The notes: a model not told the origin generated them from the sequence alone. A stretch of 21,435 bases of DNA from Parvularcula sp964484475 (GCA_964484475.1 CAZAFU010000041.1:1-21435); one strand, 5' to 3'. Positions 7,049 to 14,653 are shown, counted from the first letter of the stretch. Translations and numbers: made by a program.

Positions 7049-7449
7049 CGGGTGTCTCCGGAAGCGCGAAGAGGTTGGGCGACGGGAAAGCCCCGCTGAT
7101 AGAGGTGAGGCGAGCCGTCAAGGGTCTCGATGAAGTCGGCGAGCCGATCGGTGGTCTCAAGCAGCACTCTGGTCACGCCGCTCTGCCTGAGGAACGCCGC
7201 CTGGTCCGGAAGGACGGGCCCCGCGACCTCGACCACGTGAGCGAAAAGATAACGCTCCCTGAGAAGGCGCGCCCGTGAATAGACCCGCCCGTCCTTGAAG
7301 CCCGCCGCCTCGAGCCTTATCGTCCGGGGGGCGGCACGGATAGCATCGGCCAGCGCCGAAAGGTCCGCATCCGGCGGGATGATGAGATCAGGTTCGCAGC
7401 CCTCCGAAGGCTCCGTCCGGCCGGTGGCGAGATCAAGCAGCATCGGCAT
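7045..7449 (-). CDS. DUF934 protein of the sulfite-reductase operon
   Basis: A 134-residue DUF934-family protein, a small soluble protein usually encoded between sulfite reductase and cysH and of unproven function; it has been suggested to assist the sulfite reductase. Typical features are the region ADLSALADAI, then IRLEAAGFKDGRVYSRARLL, the alternating strand LFAHVVEVAGPVLPDQAAFLRQSGV and the end GSPHLYQRGF. The coding frame extends to 7476, but I chose the ATG at 7449, preceded by GAAGG and already inside the last codons of the sulfite reductase gene (17-base overlap). ATG 7443 is two codons on and equally possible. The stop overlaps the cysH start as ATGA. Confidence 0.85.
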   Translation of the reverse strand: MPMLLDLATGRTEPSEGCEPDLIIPPDADLSALADAIRAAPRTIRLEAAGFKDGRVYSRARLLRERYLFAHVVEVAGPVLPDQAAFLRQSGVTRVLLETTDRLADFIETLDGSPHLYQRGFPVAQPLRASGDTR

Positions 7450-9100
7450 AAAGGACCTTCCTGAAGGCATCGACACCCATGCGTTCCGCGGTATCGATGA
7501 AACGCTCCGAGGCGTCTGTCCGGTTCCTCAGGTAGAAACCGACGAGACGATCCACGGCATCGACGACTTCCGAGGTCGAAAGCCCACGCCCCACGATGGT
7601 CCCGATGGCTGCCTTTTCGTCCGCACGCCCGCCTATCGTCAACTGATAGTATTCCTCGCCTTTCTTGTCGACGCCGAGGATCCCGATATGCCCGACATGG
7701 TGATGGCCGCAGGCGTTGATGCACCCTGAGATCTTGATCTTCAGCTCACCAATCGACGCCTGGGTTTCGTGGGCGGCGAAACGCTCCTGTATCCTTTTCG
7801 CGATGGGAATGGAGCGGGTGTTGGCAAGGTTGCAGTAGTCGAGGCCGGGACAGGCGATGATGTCGGACACGAGCCCTGCATTGGGGGTGGCAAGACCCGC
7901 TTCACGCAGGGCCTGCCAAAGATCATGGAGCTGGCCCGCCGGCACGTGCGGCAGCGCCATGTTCTGCTCGTGCGTGGTGCGCAGCTCTCCGTAGGCGAAT
8001 GTCTCGGCGATCGCTGCGATGGCGTCGAGCTGTTCGGCAGTGATATCGCCGGGCGGCTGGCCCGCCTCCTTGAGAGAGACGGTCACCGAGCGGTGATCAC
8101 CCCTGCGGTGGTCGTGGGTGTTGAAACGGAGCCAGGCCGCAAAAAGGGGATCGCGCTCGGCGGCATCCCGGAAAGCGTCATCGTCACCGGCCTGAAAATC
8201 CGGCGGAGCGAAATGAGCCGCGATGGCGGCACGCTCGCTCTGGGGAAGGTCCACCGACCCGCCCGGGCCGAACGCGCGCAGGGCACTGAACTCCCGCTCG
8301 ACGGCCTCGGCAAAGGCTTCAGGACCCATGGCCGCAACGAGGATCTTGATCCTCGCCTTATAGAGATTGTCGCGCCGCCCCTCGAGGTTGTAGACCCGCA
8401 GGATCGCCTCCAGATAGGACAGAAGCTCCTTCTGCGGAAGGAACTCGCGGATCAGGGAGCCGATGGCAGGGGTCCGGCCCTGTCCGCCCCCGACCAGCAC
8501 CCTGTAGCCGGGCTCTCCTTCTCGGCTCCTGACAAGTTGCAGCCCGATGTCGTGAACGGAGATGGCTGCCCTGTCCTCCTGTGTCGCGCTGACCGCGATC
8601 TTGAACTTGCGCGGCAGGAACGAGAATTCGGGGTGAAGGGTCGACCACTGACGGATGATCTCGCAGGTGATGCGGGGATCCTCGACCTCGCCGGGGGCCG
8701 CGCCTGCGAAGTGGTCGGTCGTTGTGTTCCGGATGCAGTTCCCGCTGGTCTGGATCGCGTGCATGTCGGCCTCCGCCAGGCGGTCGAGCGCATCGGGGGC
8801 CTGATCGAGCCTGATCCAGTTGAACTGGAAATTCTGACGGGTACTGACGTGAGCGTAGCCCCGGTCGTAGTCGCGGGCTATCGACGCGAGGGTCCGGGCC
8901 TGGTCGGGAGAAAGGCTGCCATAGGGCACCGCCACGCGCAGCATGTAGGCGTGAAGCTGGAGGTAGAGGCCGTTCATCAGGCGCAGGGGCTTGAACTCGT
9001 CTTCGCTCAGGCGGCCATCGACCCTCCGCTCGACCTGCCGGCGGAACTCGCGGGCCCGCGCCCTGACGATGGCGCGGTCTCGATCGTCGTAACGGTACAT
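7433..9100 (-). CDS. Siroheme/[4Fe-4S] sulfite (nitrite/sulfite) reductase
   Basis: A single-chain siroheme reductase (555 residues) that reduces sulfite to sulfide with six electrons, probably from ferredoxin since no flavoprotein CysJ is visible. It has the duplicated nitrite/sulfite reductase half-domains. The cluster and siroheme ligands are Cys417-x5-Cys423 (ACPGLDYCN) and Cys460-x3-Cys464 (SGCINACGHHHVGHIG). Arg-rich substrate contacts include HVSTRQNFQFNW (84-95) and TSGNCIRNTTTD (118-129). Nitrite reductases of this family look similar, but the neighbours CysG, DUF934 and CysH make sulfite the likely substrate. The ATG shares one base with the DUF2849 stop (TAATG). No signal peptide, so it is cytoplasmic. 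Confidence 0.93.
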   Translation of the reverse strand: MYRYDDRDRAIVRARAREFRRQVERRVDGRLSEDEFKPLRLMNGLYLQLHAYMLRVAVPYGSLSPDQARTLASIARDYDRGYAHVSTRQNFQFNWIRLDQAPDALDRLAEADMHAIQTSGNCIRNTTTDHFAGAAPGEVEDPRITCEIIRQWSTLHPEFSFLPRKFKIAVSATQEDRAAISVHDIGLQLVRSREGEPGYRVLVGGGQGRTPAIGSLIREFLPQKELLSYLEAILRVYNLEGRRDNLYKARIKILVAAMGPEAFAEAVEREFSALRAFGPGGSVDLPQSERAAIAAHFAPPDFQAGDDDAFRDAAERDPLFAAWLRFNTHDHRRGDHRSVTVSLKEAGQPPGDITAEQLDAIAAIAETFAYGELRTTHEQNMALPHVPAGQLHDLWQALREAGLATPNAGLVSDIIACPGLDYCNLANTRSIPIAKRIQERFAAHETQASIGELKIKISGCINACGHHHVGHIGILGVDKKGEEYYQLTIGGRADEKAAIGTIVGRGLSTSEVVDAVDRLVGFYLRNRTDASERFIDTAERMGVDAFRKVLYADAA

Positions 9101-9483
9101 TACGCAACCTCCGCACGCGGATGCCTGGCGAACTCAGGGTGGATGGTGGGACCTTCGAACCGGATGGTTTCGCGAAGGACCGCGCGTCCCGATGGGTTCA
9201 GTGTATCGCTCACATCCATGAGGTAGGGGCCGACAACGCTCCCCTCGTCGGCCGTCGCGGCGGCCAAAGCATCGAGCGCCTCCTGGCCTTCGAGGAGAGC
9301 CGCCGCCCTCAGGTCATCCGACCACGAACCATCACGCCGTCGATAGACCACCCCGCCGCTCGAAAGGTCGTTTGCGGTGATGACCTTGAGGCCCTCGTTC
9401 CGGGCCTTCTTCACCCCGCCCGCCGCGATCTTCACCGCGCTGTCGGCGGGAGCCTTCTTCCCGGTATTCGCAGGAGCGGTCAT
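9100..9483 (-). CDS. DUF2849 protein of the sulfite-reductase operon
   Basis: A 127-residue DUF2849-family protein. The core LKVITANDLSSGGVVYRRRDGSWSDDLRAAALL (about 32-64) is diagnostic. It follows a variable, Lys/Ala-rich N-terminus (NTGKKAPADSAVKIAAGGVKKA) that is longer than I expect of the family; an internal later start cannot be excluded. It is soluble and has no cysteines, so it does not itself carry a metal cluster by cysteine. Its stop and start overlap both neighbours (ATGA with cysG, TAATG with the reductase), so the proteins are made together. The family is almost confined to alphaproteobacterial cys operons and its biochemical job is unknown; assistance to siroheme or cluster insertion is only a guess. 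Confidence 0.85.
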   Translation of the reverse strand: MTAPANTGKKAPADSAVKIAAGGVKKARNEGLKVITANDLSSGGVVYRRRDGSWSDDLRAAALLEGQEALDALAAATADEGSVVGPYLMDVSDTLNPSGRAVLRETIRFEGPTIHPEFARHPRAEVA

Positions 9484-10865
9484 GCGGCCTCCTTCATCGC
9501 GAGCAGTGAACGGATCTCTTCGCCCCGCGCCTTGCGGGCGGTTTCTCCGATGATGATGACCCCGGGCGCACCCACGGCACCGGCCGCGAGGCCGAGATCC
9601 GAGAGCGTTGCCCTGACGATCGTCTCGGTCCGGCGCGTCCCTTCCGCCACGACGGCAACCGGCAGGGTCGGGGCGAGGCCTGCGTTCAGGAGGGCAGATG
9701 CCACCTCACCCGCTTTCGACATGCCCATATAGACGACGATGGTACCGCCGACCGCGGCAAGGGCCTTCCAGTCCGTAGAGGGAGCTTTGCCGTTTCCGCC
9801 TTCGGCCGTTACGAAGGTCACGGACTGGCTGACACCTCGATGAGTCAGCGGGATCTCCGCGCTCGCCGCGCAACCAAGCGCTGCGGAAATACCGGGCACG
9901 ACGCTCACGGGAATGCCTGCGGCCTTCAGGGCCTCGAGTTCCTCGCCGCCGCGGCCGAATATGAAAGGATCGCCTCCCTTCAACCGGACGACACGCTTTC
10001 CCTCCCCGGCAAGCCTTGTCATCAGCGCGCCGATCTCTTCCTGCGGAAGGGCGTGCTCGGCCCTTTTCTTGCCGACATAGATTCGCTCCGCGTCGCGGCG
10101 GCAAAGCGCCAGGATCTCGTCGGTCACGAGGGCATCGTGGAGGATGACGTCCGCTTCCTGACAGACCCTCAGGGCTTTCAGCGTCAGGAGTTCCGGGTCC
10201 CCCGGCCCGGCACCGACGATGTGCACCTGACCCCGCCCGGAGCGCCCTTCGAGGGCTTCCCCGAACAGCTTCTCGGCCTCCTCGGTATCGCCCTCCAGCA
10301 CGGCTTCGGCGACAGGCCCGCCGAAGACCTCCTCCCAGAAGGCCCGCCGTTGCGCGGCCGGCACGGCCGCACCGGCCCGCGCCCTTCGCGCCTTCGCAAA
10401 GCCGATGAGATCGCCAAGCCGGGCGGGCAGCATCGCCTCGAGCCTCTCGCGCAGGCGCCTTCCGATGACGGGTGCCGCCCCGCCTGTCGATATCCCCACC
10501 ACCAGGTCGCCGCGGCTGACGATCGAGGGGACGACCACGTCGCACAGGTGCGGAAGGTCCACGGCGTTCACCGGCACCCCGTAGGACCGCGCGAGCCGGG
10601 CGCACCTTTCGTCCTCGGTCTCGTCGCCGGTGGCGGCGACCAGCAGCTTGGGGGTATCGCGGAAGGCGAGGTCGTCCAGGCGGCCGGCGGTCTCGATCCT
10701 GCCGCCGAGCTCCCCGACGATCGGATCTTCCTCGGCCGCTCCGAAAACCTTCAGTCTGGCTCCCGCCCCGAGGAGCAGCCGGGCCTTTCGCAAGGCCAGC
10801 TCCCCGCCGCCGGTGATGAAAACCTGTTGGTCCTGCAGATCCATGAAGGCCGGAAAATATCGCAT
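9480..10865 (-). CDS. cysG: Siroheme synthase (trifunctional CysG)
   Basis: A 461-residue CysG makes siroheme from uroporphyrinogen III. The N-terminal CysG-A part (about 1-210) oxidises precorrin-2 and inserts iron: FITGGGELALRKARLLL (NAD loop), VNAVDLPHLCDVVVPSI with Asp103 at the position of the catalytic aspartate, and VGISTGGAAPVIGRRLRE. The C-terminal CysG-B part (about 213-461) is the SAM-dependent uroporphyrinogen methyltransferase, with VHIVGAGPGDPELLTLKALR, VYVGKKR (as IYVGKKRAEHALPQEEI) and RLKGGDPFIFGRGGEE. It is the first gene of the cys operon. The start ATG at 10865 aligns with the usual N-terminus but has no good ribosome site. Its product supplies the cofactor of the reductase two genes on. 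Confidence 0.95.
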   Translation of the reverse strand: MRYFPAFMDLQDQQVFITGGGELALRKARLLLGAGARLKVFGAAEEDPIVGELGGRIETAGRLDDLAFRDTPKLLVAATGDETEDERCARLARSYGVPVNAVDLPHLCDVVVPSIVSRGDLVVGISTGGAAPVIGRRLRERLEAMLPARLGDLIGFAKARRARAGAAVPAAQRRAFWEEVFGGPVAEAVLEGDTEEAEKLFGEALEGRSGRGQVHIVGAGPGDPELLTLKALRVCQEADVILHDALVTDEILALCRRDAERIYVGKKRAEHALPQEEIGALMTRLAGEGKRVVRLKGGDPFIFGRGGEELEALKAAGIPVSVVPGISAALGCAASAEIPLTHRGVSQSVTFVTAEGGNGKAPSTDWKALAAVGGTIVVYMGMSKAGEVASALLNAGLAPTLPVAVVAEGTRRTETIVRATLSDLGLAAGAVGAPGVIIIGETARKARGEEIRSLLAMKEAA

Positions 10866-10872
10866 GGCTTTA

Positions 10873-10964
10873 GAAAACCTATCGTCTAGGGTGTGGATTT
10901 CGATGTGGCGCGATCAGATGGTTGGTGCAAACGAATGATCGTGCCAGTCGATATTAGGTTTCCT
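10873..10964. promoter_or_regulatory. cysG/LysR intergenic control region with mirrored motifs
   Basis: The 115-base divergent gap contains two related, outward-facing motifs. On the minus strand before cysG the bases are CGATAGGTTTTCT (10873-10885). On the plus strand before the LysR gene they are CGATATTAGGTTTCCT (10949-10964). They share CGATA, then AGGTTT, then CT, differing by a three-base insertion. The cysG copy overlaps a palindrome CCTA-N5-TAGG (10878-10890). Repeated half-sites between a LysR-type gene and a divergent operon are what one expects of a LysR binding region, but no protein-DNA data exist here. Confidence 0.4.
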
Positions 10965-10980
10965 CAACAGGACGGATGGG

Positions 10981-11901
10981 ATGCGCAAACTTCCACCTCT
11001 CAATGCCCTTCGCGCCTTCGAGGCGGCGGCGCGGCACTTGAGTTTCTCTCGCGCGGCCGACGAGCTTTCCGTGACCCCCGGCGCGATCAGTCAGCAGATG
11101 CGGATCCTCGAGGAATGGCTGGGCGCCCCTCTTTTCCGCCGGGACCCCAAGGGCCTGACCCTGACGGAGGCGGGGCAGTCTGCCCTCCCGCACATGCGTG
11201 AAGGTTTCGACCGGCTGGCGACCGGGGTGAGACTGATGCAGGCGGATCGGGGGCCAGCGCGGGTCACTGTCTCCGTGGCGCCCTCCTTCGCCTCGAAGTG
11301 GCTGGTCCCGCGTCTTGATGATTTCCAGTCGGCCCATCCCGAAACGGACGTCTATGTCCATGCCGACATGGACGTCGTGGATTTTGCCACGGCCGACATC
11401 GACCTCGCCGTCAGGTTCGGCGCGGGCGACTATCCGGGCCTGGTCACCGAACGATTGATGAGCGAAACGATCGTTCCGGTCTGCGCGCCATCTCTGCGCA
11501 CGGGCGAGCATCCGCTACGCTCCGTCTCCGATCTCCCCCACCACACCCTGATCCATGACGACAGCGACGGTGAGGGAGTTGCGACCTGGCCGATGTGGCT
11601 CAAGGCGGCGGGCGTGACCTGTGACGGCGCGAGGGGGCCGCGCTTCAACCAGTCGTCTCTCGTCCTGGAAGCGGCAGTGGCCGGCAAGGGGGTCGCGCTG
11701 GCCCGTTACGCCCTGGCGCTCGCAGACCTCGAAGCGGCCCGCCTGATCATTCCGTTCGGCGGCGAGACGCCGACGGATTTCGCCTACTGGCTCGTCTATC
11801 CCGAAGCCAAGTCGGCCCTGCCGGAAGTGAGGGCCTTCATCGACTGGGTCAGGAGACAGGCCGACGACACCCCCGTCAGGCGCCTTGCGATCGGTCAGTG
11901 A
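10981..11901 (+). CDS. LysR-type transcriptional regulator (GcvA-like)
   Basis: A 306-residue LysR-family regulator. The N-terminal winged helix-turn-helix occupies about residues 5-62 (LNALRAFEAAARHLSFSRAA, then ELSVTPGAISQQMRILEEWL, then APLFRRDPKGLTLTEAG). The remainder is the periplasmic-binding-protein-like effector domain, with SFASKWLVPRL and a central ADIDLAVRFG motif that is typical of the GcvA-like subgroup. It is read divergently from cysG, so it may control the cys operon and itself. Sulfur control by a GcvA-like protein is inference from position, since GcvA-type members control many pathways. A weak AGGA lies upstream of the ATG. The stop overlaps the convergent DUF962 gene by a few bases. 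Confidence 0.92.
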   Translation: MRKLPPLNALRAFEAAARHLSFSRAADELSVTPGAISQQMRILEEWLGAPLFRRDPKGLTLTEAGQSALPHMREGFDRLATGVRLMQADRGPARVTVSVAPSFASKWLVPRLDDFQSAHPETDVYVHADMDVVDFATADIDLAVRFGAGDYPGLVTERLMSETIVPVCAPSLRTGEHPLRSVSDLPHHTLIHDDSDGEGVATWPMWLKAAGVTCDGARGPRFNQSSLVLEAAVAGKGVALARYALALADLEAARLIIPFGGETPTDFAYWLVYPEAKSALPEVRAFIDWVRRQADDTPVRRLAIGQ

Positions 11902-12248
11902 GCCTCGGCGACCTCGCCTCTGGTCTCGACGCCCGCGCGGCGGAGTTCCGGTTTCAGCCGCCCTGTCATGGCCAGGAAGAACATCCGGTAGTCGCTCGCC
12001 AGCGACCAGAGCGGGTAGGTGAAGGTGGCGGGCTTGTTGCGCTCGACAAAGGCGTGGCTGACCCATGCGAAGCCGTAGCCCAGAAGGGGCACGAGAAGGA
12101 TCAGCGCCCAATTCCCCGTGACGATGGCCGCTGCCACGGCGAGCAGGCCGAGACCGGTCCCGACATAGTGGCAAGACCGGGTCCCGGGCCTGGCGTGTTC
12201 GCGGAGATAATAAGGCCAGAACGCAGAATAGCTTTGGTACTCACGCAT
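11895..12248 (-). CDS. Mpo1-like/DUF962 membrane protein
   Basis: A 117-residue protein of the Mpo1 (DUF962) family. The yeast member is an iron-dependent dioxygenase that shortens 2-hydroxy fatty acids, and the bacterial role is unproven. Family marks are the early CHYVGTGLGL histidine (about residue 27), a hydrophobic stretch over 30-60 with two helices, then AWVSHAFVERNKPATFTYPLWSL (conserved His, Glu-Arg-Asn-Lys-Pro) and DYRMFFLAMTG. I chose ATG 12248, with AAGGAGG seven bases upstream, over a TTG at 12272 that would add eight residues. The N-terminus starts MREYQSYSAFWPYY, typical of the family. It has no obvious operon partner: bioB ends 227 bases upstream. Confidence 0.85.
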   Translation of the reverse strand: MREYQSYSAFWPYYLREHARPGTRSCHYVGTGLGLLAVAAAIVTGNWALILLVPLLGYGFAWVSHAFVERNKPATFTYPLWSLASDYRMFFLAMTGRLKPELRRAGVETRGEVAEAH

Positions 12249-12475
12249 GGCGTCCTCCTTGGCTGACGACAAATCCTAGCAGGTTTTCCCGGGGCTGCGA
12301 AATCAGCCCCCGGGCCCGGTCGTCACTTTCTCACCCGGATCGTTCGATAACGAGGCCCGGCGCTGCGGGGAGCATGGTTTGGCGCGAGGGCTCGTTTCGA
12401 TAACGGAACGTGAACCCGGTTACTCAGGACGATCGCCGACCCCTCGCAACCGGAAGGGCCGGCCCCGGCCGGGCC
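12249..12475. other. Intergenic region upstream of the DUF962 gene
   Basis: This 227-base gap follows bioB and precedes the DUF962 gene, both read on the minus strand. It contains a strong hairpin (12288-12314: CCCGGGGCTG, loop CGAAAT, CAGCCCCCGGG with one bulged base) about 40 bases before the DUF962 start. It also has TTCGATAACG twice in the same orientation (12343-12352 and 12396-12405), each flanked so that CGTT...AACG arms are formed. A very GC-rich repeat (GGCCGG/CCGGCC) lies beside the bioB stop. No run of T follows any of these on either strand, so they are not convincing terminators. I see no tRNA or ORF that I would defend. Confidence 0.55.
12288..12314 (-). other. GC-rich hairpin in the DUF962 leader
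   Basis: CCCGGGGCTG (12288-12297) and CAGCCCCCGGG (12304-12314) pair over ten bases with one extra C, leaving a six-base loop. In the minus-strand direction it is followed by GGGAAAACC, so it lacks a U tract. It may be a structured 5' leader of the DUF962 gene or a factor-dependent end for bioB transcripts. Confidence 0.4.
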
Positions 12476-13483
12476 TCAGCGTGGGGGCCGCATCGCAGGG
12501 CCGTGGCCCTGGTTCGTGGGCGGGGCTTTCGGCGACAGACCGAGTTTCGCGAACAGGCGGGCGTCCTTCGATTTATCAGGGTTGCCGGTGGTCAGGAGGG
12601 CCTCGCCGACGAAGATCGAATTGGCGCCCGCGAGGAAAGCGAGGGCCTGGGTCTCGTCGCTCATGGTTTCACGGCCCGCGGAGAGGCGGACCACGCTTTT
12701 CGGCATCGTGATGCGGCAGGCCGCGATGGTGCGGACGAGTTCGACCGGATCGACCGGCTCGCCCATGGACAGGGGGGTGCCCTCGATCGGCACGAGAGCG
12801 TTGATCGGAACCGATCCCGGGTGCTCGGGAAGGCCCGCGAGTGTGTGAACGAAGCTCACCCGGTCCTCGCGGGTTTCCCCAAGACCGAGGATTCCCCCGC
12901 AGCAGACCGATATGCCGGCGCGCCTGACGGCCTCCAGCGTATCGAGGCGATCAGCGAAGCTCCGGGTCGTGACCACCTTGTCGTAGTGCTCGGGCGAAGT
13001 GTCGATGTTGTGGTTGTAGAAATCGAGGCCGGCATCGGCGAGTTCGGTCGCCTGCTCGTCCGACAGCATCCCGAGGGTCATGCAGGTCTCGAGGCCCAGC
13101 GCCTTCACCTCGGCCACCATCGCCGTCAGGGCGGGCATGTCGCGCGGTTTGGGCGAACGCCACGCAGCGCCCATGCAGAAGCGGGTGGCCCCGCCTTCCT
13201 TTGCGCGGCGCGCATCCTCGAGCACGGCCTCGGTCGCCATCAGCTTGGAAGCTTTCAGGCCCGTATCGAAGCGGGAGGACTGGCTGCAATAGCCGCAATC
13301 CTCGGGGCAGCCGCCGGTCTTGATGGAGAGAAGCTGCGCCGCCTCGATCTCGGCGGGGTCGAAGTGCTGCCGATGGACCGCCGCAGCGCGGAAGACGAGC
13401 TCGGGGAACGGTAACCCGAAGAGTTCGGCGATCTCCGGCTTCGACCAGGCTTTCTGCGCGTCGGGAAGCTGGTCGAGGGGCAT
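12476..13483 (-). CDS. bioB: Biotin synthase BioB (radical SAM)
   Basis: BioB inserts sulfur into dethiobiotin, the last step of biotin synthesis, using two S-adenosylmethionine-dependent radical steps and iron-sulfur clusters. The protein has 335 residues from the chosen start. The radical-SAM triad is GGCPEDCGYCSQS (Cys59, Cys63, Cys66). Other family motifs are FCMGAAWRSPKPRD, ETCMTLGMLSDEQA, YNHNIDTSPEHYDK and RAGISVCCGGILGLGE. I chose ATG 13483, with AAGGAG seven bases upstream, over a TTG two codons earlier. It is isolated from bioF, bioD and bioA. A sugar dehydrogenase gene precedes it on the same strand with a strong hairpin between (13501-13536), so bioB is likely to have some separate control. 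Confidence 0.96.
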   Translation of the reverse strand: MPLDQLPDAQKAWSKPEIAELFGLPFPELVFRAAAVHRQHFDPAEIEAAQLLSIKTGGCPEDCGYCSQSSRFDTGLKASKLMATEAVLEDARRAKEGGATRFCMGAAWRSPKPRDMPALTAMVAEVKALGLETCMTLGMLSDEQATELADAGLDFYNHNIDTSPEHYDKVVTTRSFADRLDTLEAVRRAGISVCCGGILGLGETREDRVSFVHTLAGLPEHPGSVPINALVPIEGTPLSMGEPVDPVELVRTIAACRITMPKSVVRLSAGRETMSDETQALAFLAGANSIFVGEALLTTGNPDKSKDARLFAKLGLSPKAPPTNQGHGPAMRPPR

Positions 13484-13500
13484 CGGCAATCTCCTTGGAT

Positions 13501-13536
13501 CTCGGGGTGCAGGGTTAGCCCACCCCGCACCCCGAG
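13501..13536 (-). other. Strong hairpin directly upstream of bioB
   Basis: CTCGGGGTGC (13501-13510) and GCACCCCGAG (13527-13536) form a perfect ten-base stem. Inside it a further GGG/CCC pairing follows one A-C mismatch. The hairpin lies between the sugar dehydrogenase stop (13544) and the bioB ribosome site (AAGGAG at 13491-13496). Minus-strand bases after the stem are ATCCAAGGAG, with no U run, so a simple intrinsic terminator is unlikely; a structured leader, an attenuator or an mRNA stability element is possible. Confidence 0.5.
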
Positions 13537-13543
13537 GCCAAGG

Positions 13544-14653
13544 TCAGTTCGATGGCGCGAGCCTGAGAAGACGGCCCTCGCCCCTGTCGCCGCCGTCTTC
13601 GAGAATCCAGACCAGGCCGTCCGGGCCCTCTGCGACCTCGCGGATCCGGGCATTCATGTCGAAGCGCTCGGCCTCGCAGATGTCCCGGCCGTTGAGTTCA
13701 CAGTCGAACGTCACGCGGATCAGGGCCTTCGACGACAGGCCTCCGATCAGGGCCGAGCCGGTCCATTCGGGAAAGGCGTCGCCCTTGTAGATCACGAGGC
13801 CAGCGGGGCTGATCACCGGTGTCCACCACTCGTCGGGCTCGCGGAACTCGTCGCGGGTGTCGTGGTCCGGGATCTCCCGGCCCGAATAGTGGTCGCCATT
13901 GGAGACGATCGGATAGCCGTAGTTCTTTCCCCGCTCGATGGCCTGGAATTCGTCCCCGCCCTTGGGACCCATCTCGTGCTCCCAGAGCTGGCCATCCGCA
14001 TCGAAGGCGATGCCCAGGGGGTTGCGGTGGCCGAGTGACCAGATCTGCTGCGCAACACCGCCCTGATCGTAGAACGGGTTGTCTTCCGGGGCCGAACCGT
14101 CGGGATTGAGCCGCAGGATCTTGCCGAGATTCATCTCCATGGACTGCGCCGGGTTGAATTTCTGGCGCTCGCCCGAAGACACGAAGAGGTACTCGCCGTC
14201 GGGCGAGAACGCGAGACGGTGACCGAAATGCCCGCGACCGGTGACCTTGGGTTCCTGCCGCCAGATGACCTCGACGTCTTCAAGGGCCATCTCGTCCCGG
14301 TTGAAGGTCGCCGTGGCCAGGGCGGCGCCGCGGCGGTTCCCGTTCCCCGCCTCGACATAGGAGAGATAGACCTTGCCGTTCTCGGTGAAGTCGGGATGCA
14401 GGATCACGTCGCCGAGGCCGCCCTGTCCGCCGTAGTCCACATCGGGGACGCCTGAAATCTCGCGCGCCTCGCCGGTTTCCGGATCCACGAGCATGAGGCT
14501 GCCCGCTTTCTCGGTGACCAGCGCCGCGCCGTTCGGCAGGAAGGTCATGGCCCATGGCTCCTCCATGTCGGCAACCACTTCGATATCGAAAGGATGCTCG
14601 GCAGGGGCAGGCTGCAGCGTCATGGCCGTGAGGGTGAGAAGGCTCGTCAACAT
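13544..14653 (-). CDS. PQQ-dependent sugar (aldose) dehydrogenase, periplasmic
   Basis: A 369-residue beta-propeller protein of the soluble glucose/sorbosone dehydrogenase family (similar to E. coli aldose sugar dehydrogenase YliI). It oxidises sugars with pyrroloquinoline quinone. The N-terminus MLTSLLTLTAMTLQPAPA is a short export signal ending near AEHPF, although it lacks a basic start. Recognisable segments are LEEPWAMTFLPNG-like (MEEPWAMTFLPNGAALVTE), GQGGLGDVILHPDF, GHRLAFSPDGEYLFVSSG with the candidate catalytic histidines, GHRNPLGIAFDADGQLWEHE and MGPKGGDEFQAIERGKNYGYP. The start has GGAG seven bases upstream and an in-frame stop lies a few codons before it, so no longer start exists. 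PQQ synthesis genes are not in the window. Confidence 0.9.
   Translation of the reverse strand: MLTSLLTLTAMTLQPAPAEHPFDIEVVADMEEPWAMTFLPNGAALVTEKAGSLMLVDPETGEAREISGVPDVDYGGQGGLGDVILHPDFTENGKVYLSYVEAGNGNRRGAALATATFNRDEMALEDVEVIWRQEPKVTGRGHFGHRLAFSPDGEYLFVSSGERQKFNPAQSMEMNLGKILRLNPDGSAPEDNPFYDQGGVAQQIWSLGHRNPLGIAFDADGQLWEHEMGPKGGDEFQAIERGKNYGYPIVSNGDHYSGREIPDHDTRDEFREPDEWWTPVISPAGLVIYKGDAFPEWTGSALIGGLSSKALIRVTFDCELNGRDICEAERFDMNARIREVAEGPDGLVWILEDGGDRGEGRLLRLAPSN

Noticed and set aside
7769..9226. A 485-codon plus-strand frame across the sulfite reductase region
   Set aside because: It is antisense to the siroheme reductase and DUF2849 genes, whose motifs are complete, and its own translation shows no domain.
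10866..10980. A SAM or cobalamin riboswitch upstream of cysG
   Set aside because: The minus-strand leader before cysG is too short and I see none of the conserved helices; a protein-binding site fits better.
12455..12475. Intrinsic terminator after bioB
   Set aside because: GGCCGG/CCGGCC can pair but with only a two-base loop, and no U tract follows; it is likely a by-product of extreme GC content.
12249..12475. A BioR operator or a tRNA gene
   Set aside because: No TTATCTATAA-like box is present and no cloverleaf with a CCA or TTC-arm could be drawn.
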